Below are positions 1-7,393 of a DNA stretch of 64,000 nucleotides, piece after piece. Source of the stretch: Mycolicibacterium tusciae (GTDB taxonomy: Bacteria > Actinomycetota > Actinomycetes > Mycobacteriales > Mycobacteriaceae). A program made the translations under genes and the position numbers. The stretch spans positions 35,643 through 99,642 of the forward strand of contig NZ_MVIM01000021.1 in NCBI RefSeq assembly GCF_002086795.1. Reading direction: 5' to 3'. Every line of letters begins with the position of its first letter. Within the stretch, counting starts at the first letter, position 1. The notes under the pieces are model-generated. The model was not told where the DNA came from. It saw nothing but the letters and a program-made list of their open reading frames with translations, and did not search any database.

Positions 1-478
1 GTACCACGCTGGTGGGGTAGCCCTTGCCGAGGGCGATCAGGCTGCGCATCGCAGGGTCGAAGATCGACGGGTAGCTTACATTGCGGTCGGTGACGAAATC
101 CTTTGCCGCCGAACGGTCATCCCGCACATCGATACCGAGGAATGCCACGCCGAGGGGTTCGGTCTCACTGAACACCTGCTCCAGCTCTGGAGTCTCGGTG
201 CGACACGGTGCGCACCAGGACCCCCAGATGTTGACCACGACCACCTTGCCGGCGAAATCGGATAGATGGATCGCTCGATCGTCCATCAGCGCGGGACCCG
301 TGAGGTCGCCGATGCTGCCCCGTGACTCCGGCGGATCGTAGTAGAGGTCGGTCTTGCCCCCGGGTGACACGAACTCGAATGTGCCGCCCTGCGCGACGGC
401 ATCGCGTCCAGTGGCGCATCCCACCACGATGAGGGCCGCGATGGCGCACACCCCGAGTGCACGCAGGCGATTGGGCAT
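1..478 (-). CDS. TlpA/ResA-like thioredoxin-fold lipoprotein (3' end cut by window edge)
   Basis: Reverse-strand reading from ATG at 478 gives 159 codons without a stop before the window edge. The N-terminus (MPNRLRALGVCAIAALIVVGC) is a lipoprotein signal peptide with a Cys lipobox near residue 21. Around residues 80-95 there is a thioredoxin active site, WCAPC, preceded by VVVNIWGS, and further on LGIDVRDD, typical of TlpA/ResA disulfide reductases that act outside the membrane. Such proteins reduce apo-cytochrome or metallochaperone cysteines, and here the neighbours suggest copper-related periplasmic thiol handling (inference). It is divergent from the small membrane protein gene at 593, and the 115-base gap contains an inverted repeat that probably serves both. 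Confidence 0.85.
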   Translation of the reverse strand, partial: MPNRLRALGVCAIAALIVVGCATGRDAVAQGGTFEFVSPGGKTDLYYDPPESRGSIGDLTGPALMDDRAIHLSDFAGKVVVVNIWGSWCAPCRTETPELEQVFSETEPLGVAFLGIDVRDDRSAAKDFVTDRNVSYPSIFDPAMRSLIALGKGYPTSVV

Positions 479-510
479 CGGTTCTCCACTGGTGATGGAT
501 TTCCATCGGG

Positions 511-531
511 TCTACTATGCGTGTACGTAGA
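511..531. promoter_or_regulatory. Candidate BlaI/CopY-family operator, site 1
   Basis: TCTAC (511-515) and GTAGA (527-531) form perfect 5-base arms around 11 bases. It lies in the divergent gap between the thioredoxin lipoprotein and the small membrane protein. The CTAC-N11-GTAG geometry recurs at 843-861 and, with one arm base changed, at 4654-4672 and 7249-7267. Assignment to the BlaI-family protein at 4704 is inference. Confidence 0.5.
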
Positions 532-592
532 TCGTAGGTCAACGCGTGCGAACGACGGCGCGCAGGATCCTACGCGCCGAAGGGAGTCCCGA

Positions 593-766
593 ATGGAGCA
601 GCTACTCTTGGCGGCCGCCGCGCTGGCCTGCCCGGTTGGTATGGGCGCGATGATGTTCCTGATGATGCGGCCCAGTCGCGGGACGGACATGCCTGAGCGT
701 GAGGAAATGACTCGACTGCGGGCGGAGGTCGACCAGCTGAAGTCTGAACGACAACACCACATCTGA
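593..766 (+). CDS. Small single-pass membrane protein, 57 aa, function unknown
   Basis: ATG at 593 follows a good ribosome site (aaggga from 580, 7 bases upstream). The 57-residue product has a hydrophobic segment at residues 3-25 (LLLAAAALACPVGMGAMMFLMM) and a charged C-terminal helix (EEMTRLRAEVDQLKSE) with coiled-coil character. Met and Cys in the membrane segment would suit copper binding but this is only suggestive. A start at 521 would overlap the inverted repeat and adds an unlikely Arg-rich leader, so 593 is preferred. I do not recognise a named family. Its position next to CopC-CopD and a BlaI-type operator argues for a metal-stress accessory role. Confidence 0.6.
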   Translation: MEQLLLAAAALACPVGMGAMMFLMMRPSRGTDMPEREEMTRLRAEVDQLKSERQHHI

Positions 767-840
767 GGTTGCCGAACTCGTTTCCGGCCTGGACGCTGCC
801 CTGTTGACGTGTCCTGCGAAGAACAATTAGGTCGAGGACT

Positions 841-863
841 AGCTACTAAGCTACGCAGTAGCT
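841..863. promoter_or_regulatory. Candidate BlaI/CopY-family operator, site 2
   Basis: AGCTACT (841-847) and AGTAGCT (857-863) are perfect 7-base arms. The inner CTAC (843-846) and GTAG (858-861) keep the 11-base spacing of site 1. It sits 40 bases before the start of the HxH protein gene at 903, where a repressor would block transcription. It is the best-conserved of the four sites. Confidence 0.55.
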
Positions 864-902
864 TCAGGTGACGACGCGTCTGCAGACGAAGGGAGCGTGT
901 TC

Positions 903-1622
903 ATGGCGGCGAGGAAAAGCCCCCGTACGACGGTGAAGTCTTCACGAGATGGACGCAAGGCCATCGCGCGTGCGCAGTCGAGCCGGCGTAGCGGCTGGCT
1001 GTGGCTGGCCGCCGGCGTTGTCTTCGCCGCTCCCATTGTGGTGATCGTGATTATCAGCATCATTAAATCGCCCGGACAGCCCACACCGGACACGGAATCG
1101 GCGAGCCTGCAGAGTCCACCGGCCACCGTGGCCGCGGGCGGCGAAACGATGCCGCCGTGGCCGGCGCCTGCGGATGCGAGTGCGGCGGTGGCCGCAGCCG
1201 GGTTGCCGATGTTAGGTAGCGAAGGGGCCGTGGAGCACATTCACGCCCATCTGGATGTACTCGTTGACGGGCAGCCTGTGGCGGTTCCAGCCGAGTTGGG
1301 TATCGACACCAAGCGCGGCACTATTAGCCCGCTGCACACCCATGACGGCAGCGGCGTGATTCACGTTGAGTCCCCGGTGAAAAGACAGTTCAGCCTGGGG
1401 GAGGTTTTCACCGAATGGCAGGTGAATTTATCGGCGGACAACATCGGGGCGCTGCGCGCCGTCGACGGTAAGGCCGTGCGCGTTTTCGTCAACGGCGCAC
1501 AGCAGACCGGAAACCCGGCGGCCATCATGCTGGGCGATCGCGACGAGATCGCCCTGGTCTACGGCGTCCCCCGCCCTGGCGAAACCATTCCCTCGACATA
1601 CGACTTCGCCGAAGGCGTGTGA
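903..1622 (+). CDS. Membrane-anchored exported protein with paired HxH motifs, 239 aa
   Basis: A basic N-terminus (residues 1-31) is followed by one membrane segment (about 32-52, WLAAGVVFAAPIVVIVIISI), a Pro/Ala-rich linker and an outer domain. The outer domain carries EHIHAHLDVLVDGQ near residue 110 and LHTHDGSGVIHVESP near 148, two His-rich strands that look like a metal site. ATG at 903 is chosen over GTG at 897 because the gaaggga ribosome site (887-893) is then about 9 bases away. The family is common as a hypothetical protein in actinobacteria and I know no assigned function. It has its own operator (841-863) and is followed after 52 bases by a methyltransferase, probably one transcript. 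A copper-binding role is inference from histidines and context. Confidence 0.75.
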   Translation: MAARKSPRTTVKSSRDGRKAIARAQSSRRSGWLWLAAGVVFAAPIVVIVIISIIKSPGQPTPDTESASLQSPPATVAAGGETMPPWPAPADASAAVAAAGLPMLGSEGAVEHIHAHLDVLVDGQPVAVPAELGIDTKRGTISPLHTHDGSGVIHVESPVKRQFSLGEVFTEWQVNLSADNIGALRAVDGKAVRVFVNGAQQTGNPAAIMLGDRDEIALVYGVPRPGETIPSTYDFAEGV

Positions 1623-1674
1623 CGCCAGCCCGACGGCAAGGAAAATTGCACAGGCCGACCGCGAAGGAGGCGAC

Positions 1675-2316
1675 ATGGCGGATCTGTCCGAATTCCAGCA
1701 TCCACGGTTCGCACGCATGTATGAGCGGATCAGCGCCGAGTCGGAGCAGCGTGGCACCGCGCAGCATCGCGACCGAGCTCTTGCTGGCCTGTCCGGCCGG
1801 GTGATTGAGGTCGGCGCCGGCAACGGCATGAACTTCGGCCACTATCCGACTACGGTCGCAGAAGTCGTCGCGGTCGAGCCTGAGGATCACCTGCGGACAC
1901 TGGCTGAGCGGGCTGCTGAAACCGCAGCTGTGCCGGTACACGTGGTGGCCGGTCACGCGACCGCGCTGCCGGTGGCAGATGCCACCTTCGACGGTGCCGT
2001 TGCGTCGTTGGTGTTGTGCTCGGTCGCGGATGTGCCGGCCGCATTGGCCGAGCTGCGGCGGGTGCTCAAGCCGAACGGCCAGCTTCGGTTCTTCGAGCAC
2101 GTGCGTTCGACCAAACCATGGTTCGCGTTGGTGGAGGATGCCCTCACGCCGCTGTGGTCACGGGTGGGTGGGGGCTGTCACCTCAACCGCGACACTGCGG
2201 CGGCTATCCGCGCCGCGGGATTCGCCATCGAATCCCTTCAACGGTTCCACTACGCGCCGCTGCGGTTCTTTCCATCCCAGGCCCACATTCTGGGAATCGC
2301 CCGCCCCGGCACGTGA
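1675..2316 (+). CDS. Class I SAM-dependent methyltransferase (type 11), 213 aa
   Basis: ATG at 1675 follows a strong aaggagg (1663-1669). Motif I is VIEVGAGNGMNFGHY at about residues 43-57, the acidic residue of the second strand is in VAVEPEDH near 67, and post-motif elements are GAVASLVLCSV and VLKPNGQLRFFEHV. The C-terminal part, with GGGCHLNRDTAAAIRAAGF, resembles the small UbiE-like methyltransferases of the METTL7 group, which in animals methylate thiols. Substrate here is unknown. It follows the HxH protein by 52 bases on the same strand and ends one base before the convergent CopC-CopD gene, so it likely belongs to the BlaI-linked metal cluster. Confidence 0.85.
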   Translation: MADLSEFQHPRFARMYERISAESEQRGTAQHRDRALAGLSGRVIEVGAGNGMNFGHYPTTVAEVVAVEPEDHLRTLAERAAETAAVPVHVVAGHATALPVADATFDGAVASLVLCSVADVPAALAELRRVLKPNGQLRFFEHVRSTKPWFALVEDALTPLWSRVGGGCHLNRDTAAAIRAAGFAIESLQRFHYAPLRFFPSQAHILGIARPGT

Positions 2317-2317
2317 G

Positions 2318-4369
2318 TTACTCAGGAGAGGGATAGAGGATGCGGCGCGTCACGAGATGCTTTGGGTCGGTGAGGATTTCCTCGGTGATACGGCCGCGGT
2401 CGTCGAGAGTGAGCTGAACGTTGATGGAGGCGGCGGGATAACCCAGCGCCAAGCGCACCACCGTGCCTGGGGGCGAGGTTCGCGCCGCGATCGGCGCGGT
2501 GCCATCGGCATAGGGCTCCTGGGAGAGGAAGAAGGCGGCGTCCAGGTCGAGCCGGTTCGGTTCGGGTGGGTCGGCGGTGGTGTCGCTGGTGACGGTTTCA
2601 TAGACCGCGAGCCTGCCGGCCGCGCGGGTCGCGGCGACGGCTGCGGCCAGATCAGCCGCGCCGGGACGCGGTGGCCACGATACGATCAGCCCGGTGGCGC
2701 CGCCGGGCCAGCCTGTGGCTCCGGCGCGCAGCGTCAACACATTGTCACCGTCACGCCACGCCAGCCGCGTGAAATAGCATCCGCTGCCGCAGCCGGTCAG
2801 CGCGAGAGCCGACTCACCTAGCGAGGCCGCCAAGCTGTAGTCCTGGCCGGGTTCAGCAGCGTAGTAGTCGCCGCGCCGCGGTGTGGACAGCCGGACCACG
2901 AGCAGCCCTTCACTGGCGGTCAGGCTGATACCGACCTGGCCGGCCAGGGTGCCCAGCGACACGACAGGACCGGTTGGTTGCGGCGGCAGCGCCGCCGCCG
3001 TCCCGGTGGGCGGCGGTGTGGACACCAGCACAGCGCTGGCTGCCAGCACGACCACCAGAAGCGCGGCTTCGATGGCCATCGCTCTCCGTATCCGCGTCGC
3101 CTGACGGGTATCGCGGTGGATCAGCCTCGAGGACAGCGCCGCCGCCGACGCTGCCACGACGAGCCCGAGTTTGATCAGCAGCACCTTGCCGTAGGTGGTT
3201 GAGACCAGTTGCGGCAGGGGGACTAACATCAGCGCGCTGATCACACCCGTGGCCACCACCACGAGATAGGTCACCACCGCCAGCCGGACATAGGAGGCCA
3301 AGACCCAACGGAGGGCGTTTGGCACCGCTCGCCACGCCACCACCGCCCGCGTTGTGTGCACGAGCGCGCCCACCCAAACCGTGACCGCCGCCAGGTGCAC
3401 CCCGGTCAGAACCGCGCCCCAGCCGCCGAATGTTGTGCCCGCATGCGAGCGGATCCCGTCGGCGGCGATCACCACCGCCAGCGGAACCAGAGCCCACCGA
3501 CCCCGACTCGCAAGGGCCAACGCAGTCAACAGTCCACCGGCCTCAATCAACAGCAACACACCCGCGCGGCCATCCCACACCGCACTGACGGTGCCGGCGT
3601 CAAGGGCCCGACCAGCGACCAAAGCCATCGCCGCGATGAGCGCAACCACCATCCCTGCAGGCGCCCACGACCGCACGGGTGACAAATCCGGGCGTGCAGC
3701 ACGTGCAGCATCGGTCGCACGGCGACCAATCAAGCCACCGACTGCGGCGGCCAACCCGGCGAAAAGCAGCCAGCGCAACGCACTTTCACCCCAAGCCGGC
3801 GTCGCGGAAGCGGTTGGCGCGGCAGCCGACAGCGTCACGCCGACCGCGAAGCGGAACTCCTGCTCGACCTGATCACCGTCACCGCCGGTGACGCGCCAAC
3901 GGACCGCATAGGTCCCCGGCGCTAAAGCAGAAACCGGCGCGGCGGTGACGAAGCGGCCGTCGCGCGCGAGGTTGGCCGGCCCGACCGGTACGTCGCGGCG
4001 GGATTGATCCAGCACCACAATCGCGCGCATGCCGATGGTGACAGGTTCGTTGAACAGCAGTGTGATCGCCTCGGGTGACGTCGCAACCGCGGTCTCTGCT
4101 GTGGGTTCGGTGAACAGCAACGTGGGATGCGCCTGCGCGCTACCCGCCCCCGGCCCCACCGATATCTGCACGGCGAACGCAAACGCGATGAGCCCACACC
4201 GCAGCGAGGTGATGATGCGGGGACACCGACTCGGCCATTGGGCGCCGTCGACACAAAGGGCGCCATTGTGAAGCCGGTGTCTGCAACCCTCGCTTGCCGG
4301 CCCCCTGACACCAGGTAACGACGCGCCCGGCGCGGTCGCGCGTAACCTAGCATCGGTTGATGGGGACAT
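2318..4369 (-). CDS. CopC-CopD fusion copper-resistance/transport protein
   Basis: A signal peptide (GLIAFAFAVQISVGPGAGSAQA) ends just before mature HPTLLFTEP, the N-terminal His typical of CopC. The CopC beta-barrel is followed by a CopD membrane domain of about eight segments with VHLAAVTVWVGALVH, then a C-terminal exported domain of about 180 residues. CopC/CopD act in periplasmic copper binding and uptake. The usual CopC DGH Cu ligand reads DGD here (TGGDGDQVEQEF), so the Cu(II) site may be altered. Start is uncertain: ATG at 4369 (also 4408) leaves about 45 extra residues before the signal peptide and no in-frame ATG/GTG lies nearer. It converges on the methyltransferase with one base between stops. 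Confidence 0.85.
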   Translation of the reverse strand: MSPSTDARLRATAPGASLPGVRGPASEGCRHRLHNGALCVDGAQWPSRCPRIITSLRCGLIAFAFAVQISVGPGAGSAQAHPTLLFTEPTAETAVATSPEAITLLFNEPVTIGMRAIVVLDQSRRDVPVGPANLARDGRFVTAAPVSALAPGTYAVRWRVTGGDGDQVEQEFRFAVGVTLSAAAPTASATPAWGESALRWLLFAGLAAAVGGLIGRRATDAARAARPDLSPVRSWAPAGMVVALIAAMALVAGRALDAGTVSAVWDGRAGVLLLIEAGGLLTALALASRGRWALVPLAVVIAADGIRSHAGTTFGGWGAVLTGVHLAAVTVWVGALVHTTRAVVAWRAVPNALRWVLASYVRLAVVTYLVVVATGVISALMLVPLPQLVSTTYGKVLLIKLGLVVAASAAALSSRLIHRDTRQATRIRRAMAIEAALLVVVLAASAVLVSTPPPTGTAAALPPQPTGPVVSLGTLAGQVGISLTASEGLLVVRLSTPRRGDYYAAEPGQDYSLAASLGESALALTGCGSGCYFTRLAWRDGDNVLTLRAGATGWPGGATGLIVSWPPRPGAADLAAAVAATRAAGRLAVYETVTSDTTADPPEPNRLDLDAAFFLSQEPYADGTAPIAARTSPPGTVVRLALGYPAASINVQLTLDDRGRITEEILTDPKHLVTRRILYPSPE

Positions 4370-4639
4370 GGCCTTCGTTCTGCTGCTAAGGCAACGATTT
4401 TCGCCCATGGCAAGAACCGGGTGAGGCGGATTCTTGGCCGTTGTCGGGCGCTATCGCGGCAACGGCAGTCGTCACCGGCGGGAAGAAGCTGCGCCAGTCT
4501 CCTTCGTCCCATAATCGTCGCGAGACGGTGGCGGGCATCAGCGGCTGCCGATCCGGGCCTGGCTGAACGCACGAAGTCTGCGCGCTGCACCCGTGCCGCC
4601 TTTGACGTTATGCATGGGACAAGCCTTCGATTACCAAAC

Positions 4640-4687
4640 CGTATGGAACGGCATTACGCTCTTGGTACGTAGACCATACGCCGTTCC
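4640..4687. promoter_or_regulatory. blaI promoter region with candidate operator site 3 and nested inverted repeats
   Basis: TTAC (4654-4657) and GTAG (4669-4672) repeat the 11-base spacing of the other sites. Its right half is identical to site 1 over nine bases (GTACGTAGA). Two more inverted repeats surround it: CGTATGG (4640-4646) with CCATACG (4674-4680), and GGAACGGC (4645-4652) with GCCGTTCC (4680-4687). All end 17 bases before the blaI start, which fits autorepression. Confidence 0.45.
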
Positions 4688-4703
4688 GCCGAAGGGGCGC
4701 ACC

Positions 4704-5129
4704 ATGCGTGACAGAGGCTCGACACGGACAGCCGGGAGGCCAACGGTGCGTACACGCGGATTTGGCGAACTCGAAGCCGTCATCATGGACCGCATCTGGA
4801 ACCGTGGTTCCGACACGACGACGACGGTGCGAGAAATATTCGACGAACTAGCGGCAGAACGCGACATCGCCTACACCACAGTAATGTCCACGATGGACAA
4901 TCTGCACAGCAAGGGCTACCTGGCCCGAGAGCGCGACGGCAAAGCTTACCGGTATTGGCCCACCTTGACCCGGGAGCAACACAGCGCAAGCCTCATGCGC
5001 GCGGCGTTGGACTCCGGCGGCCAACCCGATCTGGTTCTCAGCTACTTCCTCGAACAAATCGGCCCCGAGGAGTCGGCGCGCCTGCGTGCCGCGCTCCGTC
5101 GACGGACGAAGCGAGCGGCCAAGCGCTAA
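4704..5129 (+). CDS. BlaI/MecI/CopY-family transcriptional repressor, 141 aa
   Basis: ATG at 4704 follows gaagggg (4691-4697). The winged helix spans about residues 15-90: ELEAVIMDRIWNRG, then TTTVREIFDELAA, the recognition helix AYTTVMSTMDNLHSKGYL and the wing ARERDGKAYRYWP. The C-terminal helix (ARLRAALRRRTKRAAKR) serves dimerisation in this family. BlaI and MecI are released by proteolysis through a BlaR1 sensor, and CopY by copper. No BlaR1-type peptidase is in the window, so a direct metal-sensing or other signal is possible. Inverted repeats upstream of this and three other transcription units suggest it controls them. The longer reading from 4593 would cover its operators and is rejected. 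Confidence 0.88.
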   Translation: MRDRGSTRTAGRPTVRTRGFGELEAVIMDRIWNRGSDTTTTVREIFDELAAERDIAYTTVMSTMDNLHSKGYLARERDGKAYRYWPTLTREQHSASLMRAALDSGGQPDLVLSYFLEQIGPEESARLRAALRRRTKRAAKR

Positions 5130-5228
5130 GCGCGAGGGCCGGCTCTCAATGGTGCGCGACGCGAGAGGTGTCGATTCGGCGGACGCCGCGAGACGAGTTC
5201 TTGCTGCAGCCCGCGGTGACAGAGCCGG

Positions 5229-6449
5229 TCAGGGGATCCGGTTGCGCGCCGGAGAGAATCGCTCGAGCTGAACGGGTGGCCCTCCGAGCGGCGGCGGAGG
5301 CAAGACGCGGGGCTGCCCGTCGGCCACCATGGTGACCGCACCGTTCTCTCGATCTATGTTCAGCGTGCCGTGCTGGAAGTTCTGCACAATCCATTGCGGC
5401 GCTTGGATCTGGCCGCTTGTGGGCAAGCCGAGTGTGCTGCGCTCGTAACCCAGCGTCGCCCAGGCGTCATAGATCGCTCCGGTCAAAGGTTGCGCTCCGG
5501 TGGCCGGTGACCAGTAGATCGCTCCCTGGGAAAAGATGACGTAGCGCGCTGGACCAGCACCGGGGGCTTCCGGCGACCTCACCGGACCCAACACACCGCT
5601 GGCGCCACCGAGCGCTTGCCATCGCGCAAAAATCGCCCCACCCCGCATCGACTCCTCCACGTCCTCTGCCGTGGGAGGCTGGTTGAAACGCGCGGCGATA
5701 TCGCGGATCCGATCCAGGAACGCGTAGGCGGCGTTGCCCGGGCATGCGGTATCGCCGACATCGCGGTGAGCGAAGATGCTCGGCAGCATGCGGGTCATCC
5801 CCTGCCGGAATCGGGTGTAGGGGCCACCGGCAGATGTCAGCGCGACGGCGCCTCTGGCATCGACGCCGCCGAGCGCCAGCCGCCATCCCAGCAGCCGGCC
5901 AACCGATCGCAGCTGCGCTGGCGTCGGTACTTCTCTGCCGTAATCACCGATCAGGCAAACCGCCCACGTGTCTTTGTTGAATCCGCCGGTATGCGATCCT
6001 TCGACCGGTTTATCAAGTCCGCCGAATCTGCCTTCGAAAACTTGACCATGCTTGTCGACGAGCGCGTTGTAGGCGATGTCCGCCCAACCCATCGAGCGTG
6101 TGTGATACGCGTAGATTGACCGCACAATCGCTACCGACTCGTTGGGCGCGTAGTTGTTGCCCGTTGCGGAATGGTGGATGATCCCGGCCCGAATCGCGTT
6201 GTCGTACACCGGCGCTGCTCGCCGCAGCGACTCGTCGGCGCCCCATTGACCGCGGCTGATAATGGGTATCGGTGGTGTGGCCGTGGCCGTGTCCGCCGAC
6301 AGAGGCGGCTGCGCTGGCGCGTGCGGTGTCCCGAGGAGCAGGGGCGCGGTGCTGGCTAGACCGACAACCGCCGGCGCCGCGGCCGCCAACCTCAGGACGG
6401 CCCGCCGCGAAACGGGCCGACTTGGCCCGCCCGTGCATCGATCACACAC
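5229..6449 (-). CDS. Exported N-acetylmuramoyl-L-alanine amidase (PGRP/amidase_2) with LGFP repeats, 406 aa
   Basis: Residues 10-35 form a Tat-type signal (SRRAVLRLAAAAPAVVGLA). The amidase domain covers about 70-260: RGQWGADES, zinc ligand region AGIIHHSATGNNY, MGWADIAYNALVDKHGQVFEGR, and the second His and Cys in FAHRDVGDTACPGNAAY. The C-terminal 140 residues contain LGFP-type cell-wall repeats (LGGASGVLGP, LGYERSTLGLP). It would cleave the amide bond between muramic acid and stem peptide outside the cell, with the LGFP part anchoring to the arabinogalactan wall. It converges with blaI across 100 bases. A cell-wall function beside an Lgt copy and an NlpC/P60 relic suggests an envelope-remodelling theme for this block. 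Confidence 0.92.
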   Translation of the reverse strand: MCDRCTGGPSRPVSRRAVLRLAAAAPAVVGLASTAPLLLGTPHAPAQPPLSADTATATPPIPIISRGQWGADESLRRAAPVYDNAIRAGIIHHSATGNNYAPNESVAIVRSIYAYHTRSMGWADIAYNALVDKHGQVFEGRFGGLDKPVEGSHTGGFNKDTWAVCLIGDYGREVPTPAQLRSVGRLLGWRLALGGVDARGAVALTSAGGPYTRFRQGMTRMLPSIFAHRDVGDTACPGNAAYAFLDRIRDIAARFNQPPTAEDVEESMRGGAIFARWQALGGASGVLGPVRSPEAPGAGPARYVIFSQGAIYWSPATGAQPLTGAIYDAWATLGYERSTLGLPTSGQIQAPQWIVQNFQHGTLNIDRENGAVTMVADGQPRVLPPPPLGGPPVQLERFSPARNRIP

Positions 6450-7336
6450 GGCGACAGGCTATCCCGTGTCAGCAAATAGACGGCTGCGACCCGCCGCGAC
6501 CGAGCTCCATTCTGGCGCGAATAGAGTCGCATACCGGCCGGAAATCCGAGTCGCAACGGGCTCCCTATCGAGGGTAACGGCGATGCCGCAATGGCATTCC
6601 CCGCCACTCTGGCAGGCGATGCAAAGTATGCCGTCGGATCGCGAAAGGTGAATCCCTGCAGGGCTAATACTGTTGCGTCGTGGCGTAATGCTGGCATGAG
6701 GCCGGCAGCCGATTGATCGTCCTCAAGCTGTCAGACGCGAACCATCCCTTTGGTGCCGAAAGCGATTGGCTAAAGATTCATTAGAGTTGGGGTCGGCTAA
6801 CTGCGCCGAGCACACCACGCTATACGCCCCTCCTCACGCGGTGTTCGCCGCAGGACGCACCGTTGGCCACATAGGTCAAGCGGGGGCTGCTGCTGCCGCC
6901 GGCGTCACTACCCTGGCGCCGAGCTGGGATCGCGACGGTGGTGAGCGGTTTCAAGCTGGCGATCTGGCGGGGGAGGAGTCGCGTTCCCCGCCAGATCCAT
7001 GCCGCGGGGACCGGACCCCGCAATGCAATCTGGATATCGCCACGAGCCGGCGAACTGTTAGCAGCGGGAGGAAGATTGGTCTGCGGAGGGGCAGTGCAAC
7101 ATCGGCGAAGGCACTCATTCGCGTGCAGCGGGCGGACTTCGGAACTGTGATGCTAGATGCTGAACTGAGCGAAGACCGACTCGATTGTGCGGCAGGGTCG
7201 TCGAGGTGCGGTATATCGGCGTCATTGCCGGAGGTCGGCACCTGTACAGTACTATCCGCCGTAGTAGACAAGTAGGTAGCCCGCGAGCATGCCGAACCCA
7301 CTGAGGCCCGAACACGAGTGATTGCGATAGAGGAGT
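6450..7336. other. 887-base stretch without a convincing gene
   Basis: Open frames here (for example 6766-7275 plus and 6951-7397 minus) give Arg/Ser-rich, composition-scrambled products with no recognisable motif and no ribosome sites. The only structured element noted is the inverted repeat at 7249-7267. The rest may hold a decayed gene and the promoters of the amidase and lgt. Confidence 0.5.
7249..7267. promoter_or_regulatory. Candidate BlaI/CopY-family operator, site 4
   Basis: GTAC (7249-7252) and GTAG (7264-7267) keep the 11-base spacing, and inside it TACTA (7250-7254) and TAGTA (7262-7266) form a perfect 17-base inverted repeat. The six bases TACTAT are shared with site 1 and TACTA with site 2. 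It lies 123 bases before lgt and 70 before the leader ORF. Confidence 0.45.
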
Positions 7337-7393
7337 ATGTCTGTCCTGATTGAGAAGTCAACCGTCGCTGTCGTGCCGCAGAGGCTGCCGTGA
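7337..7393 (+). CDS. Possible 18-codon leader peptide coupled to lgt
   Basis: ATG at 7337 opens MSVLIEKSTVAVVPQRLP, whose TGA stop (7391-7393) overlaps the GTG start of lgt as GTGA. This is the arrangement of translational coupling. The aggag before the ATG (7331-7335) is too close to be an ideal ribosome site, and lgt itself has no clear ribosome site, which is why coupling is worth noting. It may be chance. Confidence 0.25.
   Translation: MSVLIEKSTVAVVPQRLP

Noticed and set aside
4421..4672. An 83-codon frame before blaI
   Set aside because: It is Arg/Ser-rich, lacks a ribosome site and overlaps the candidate operators.
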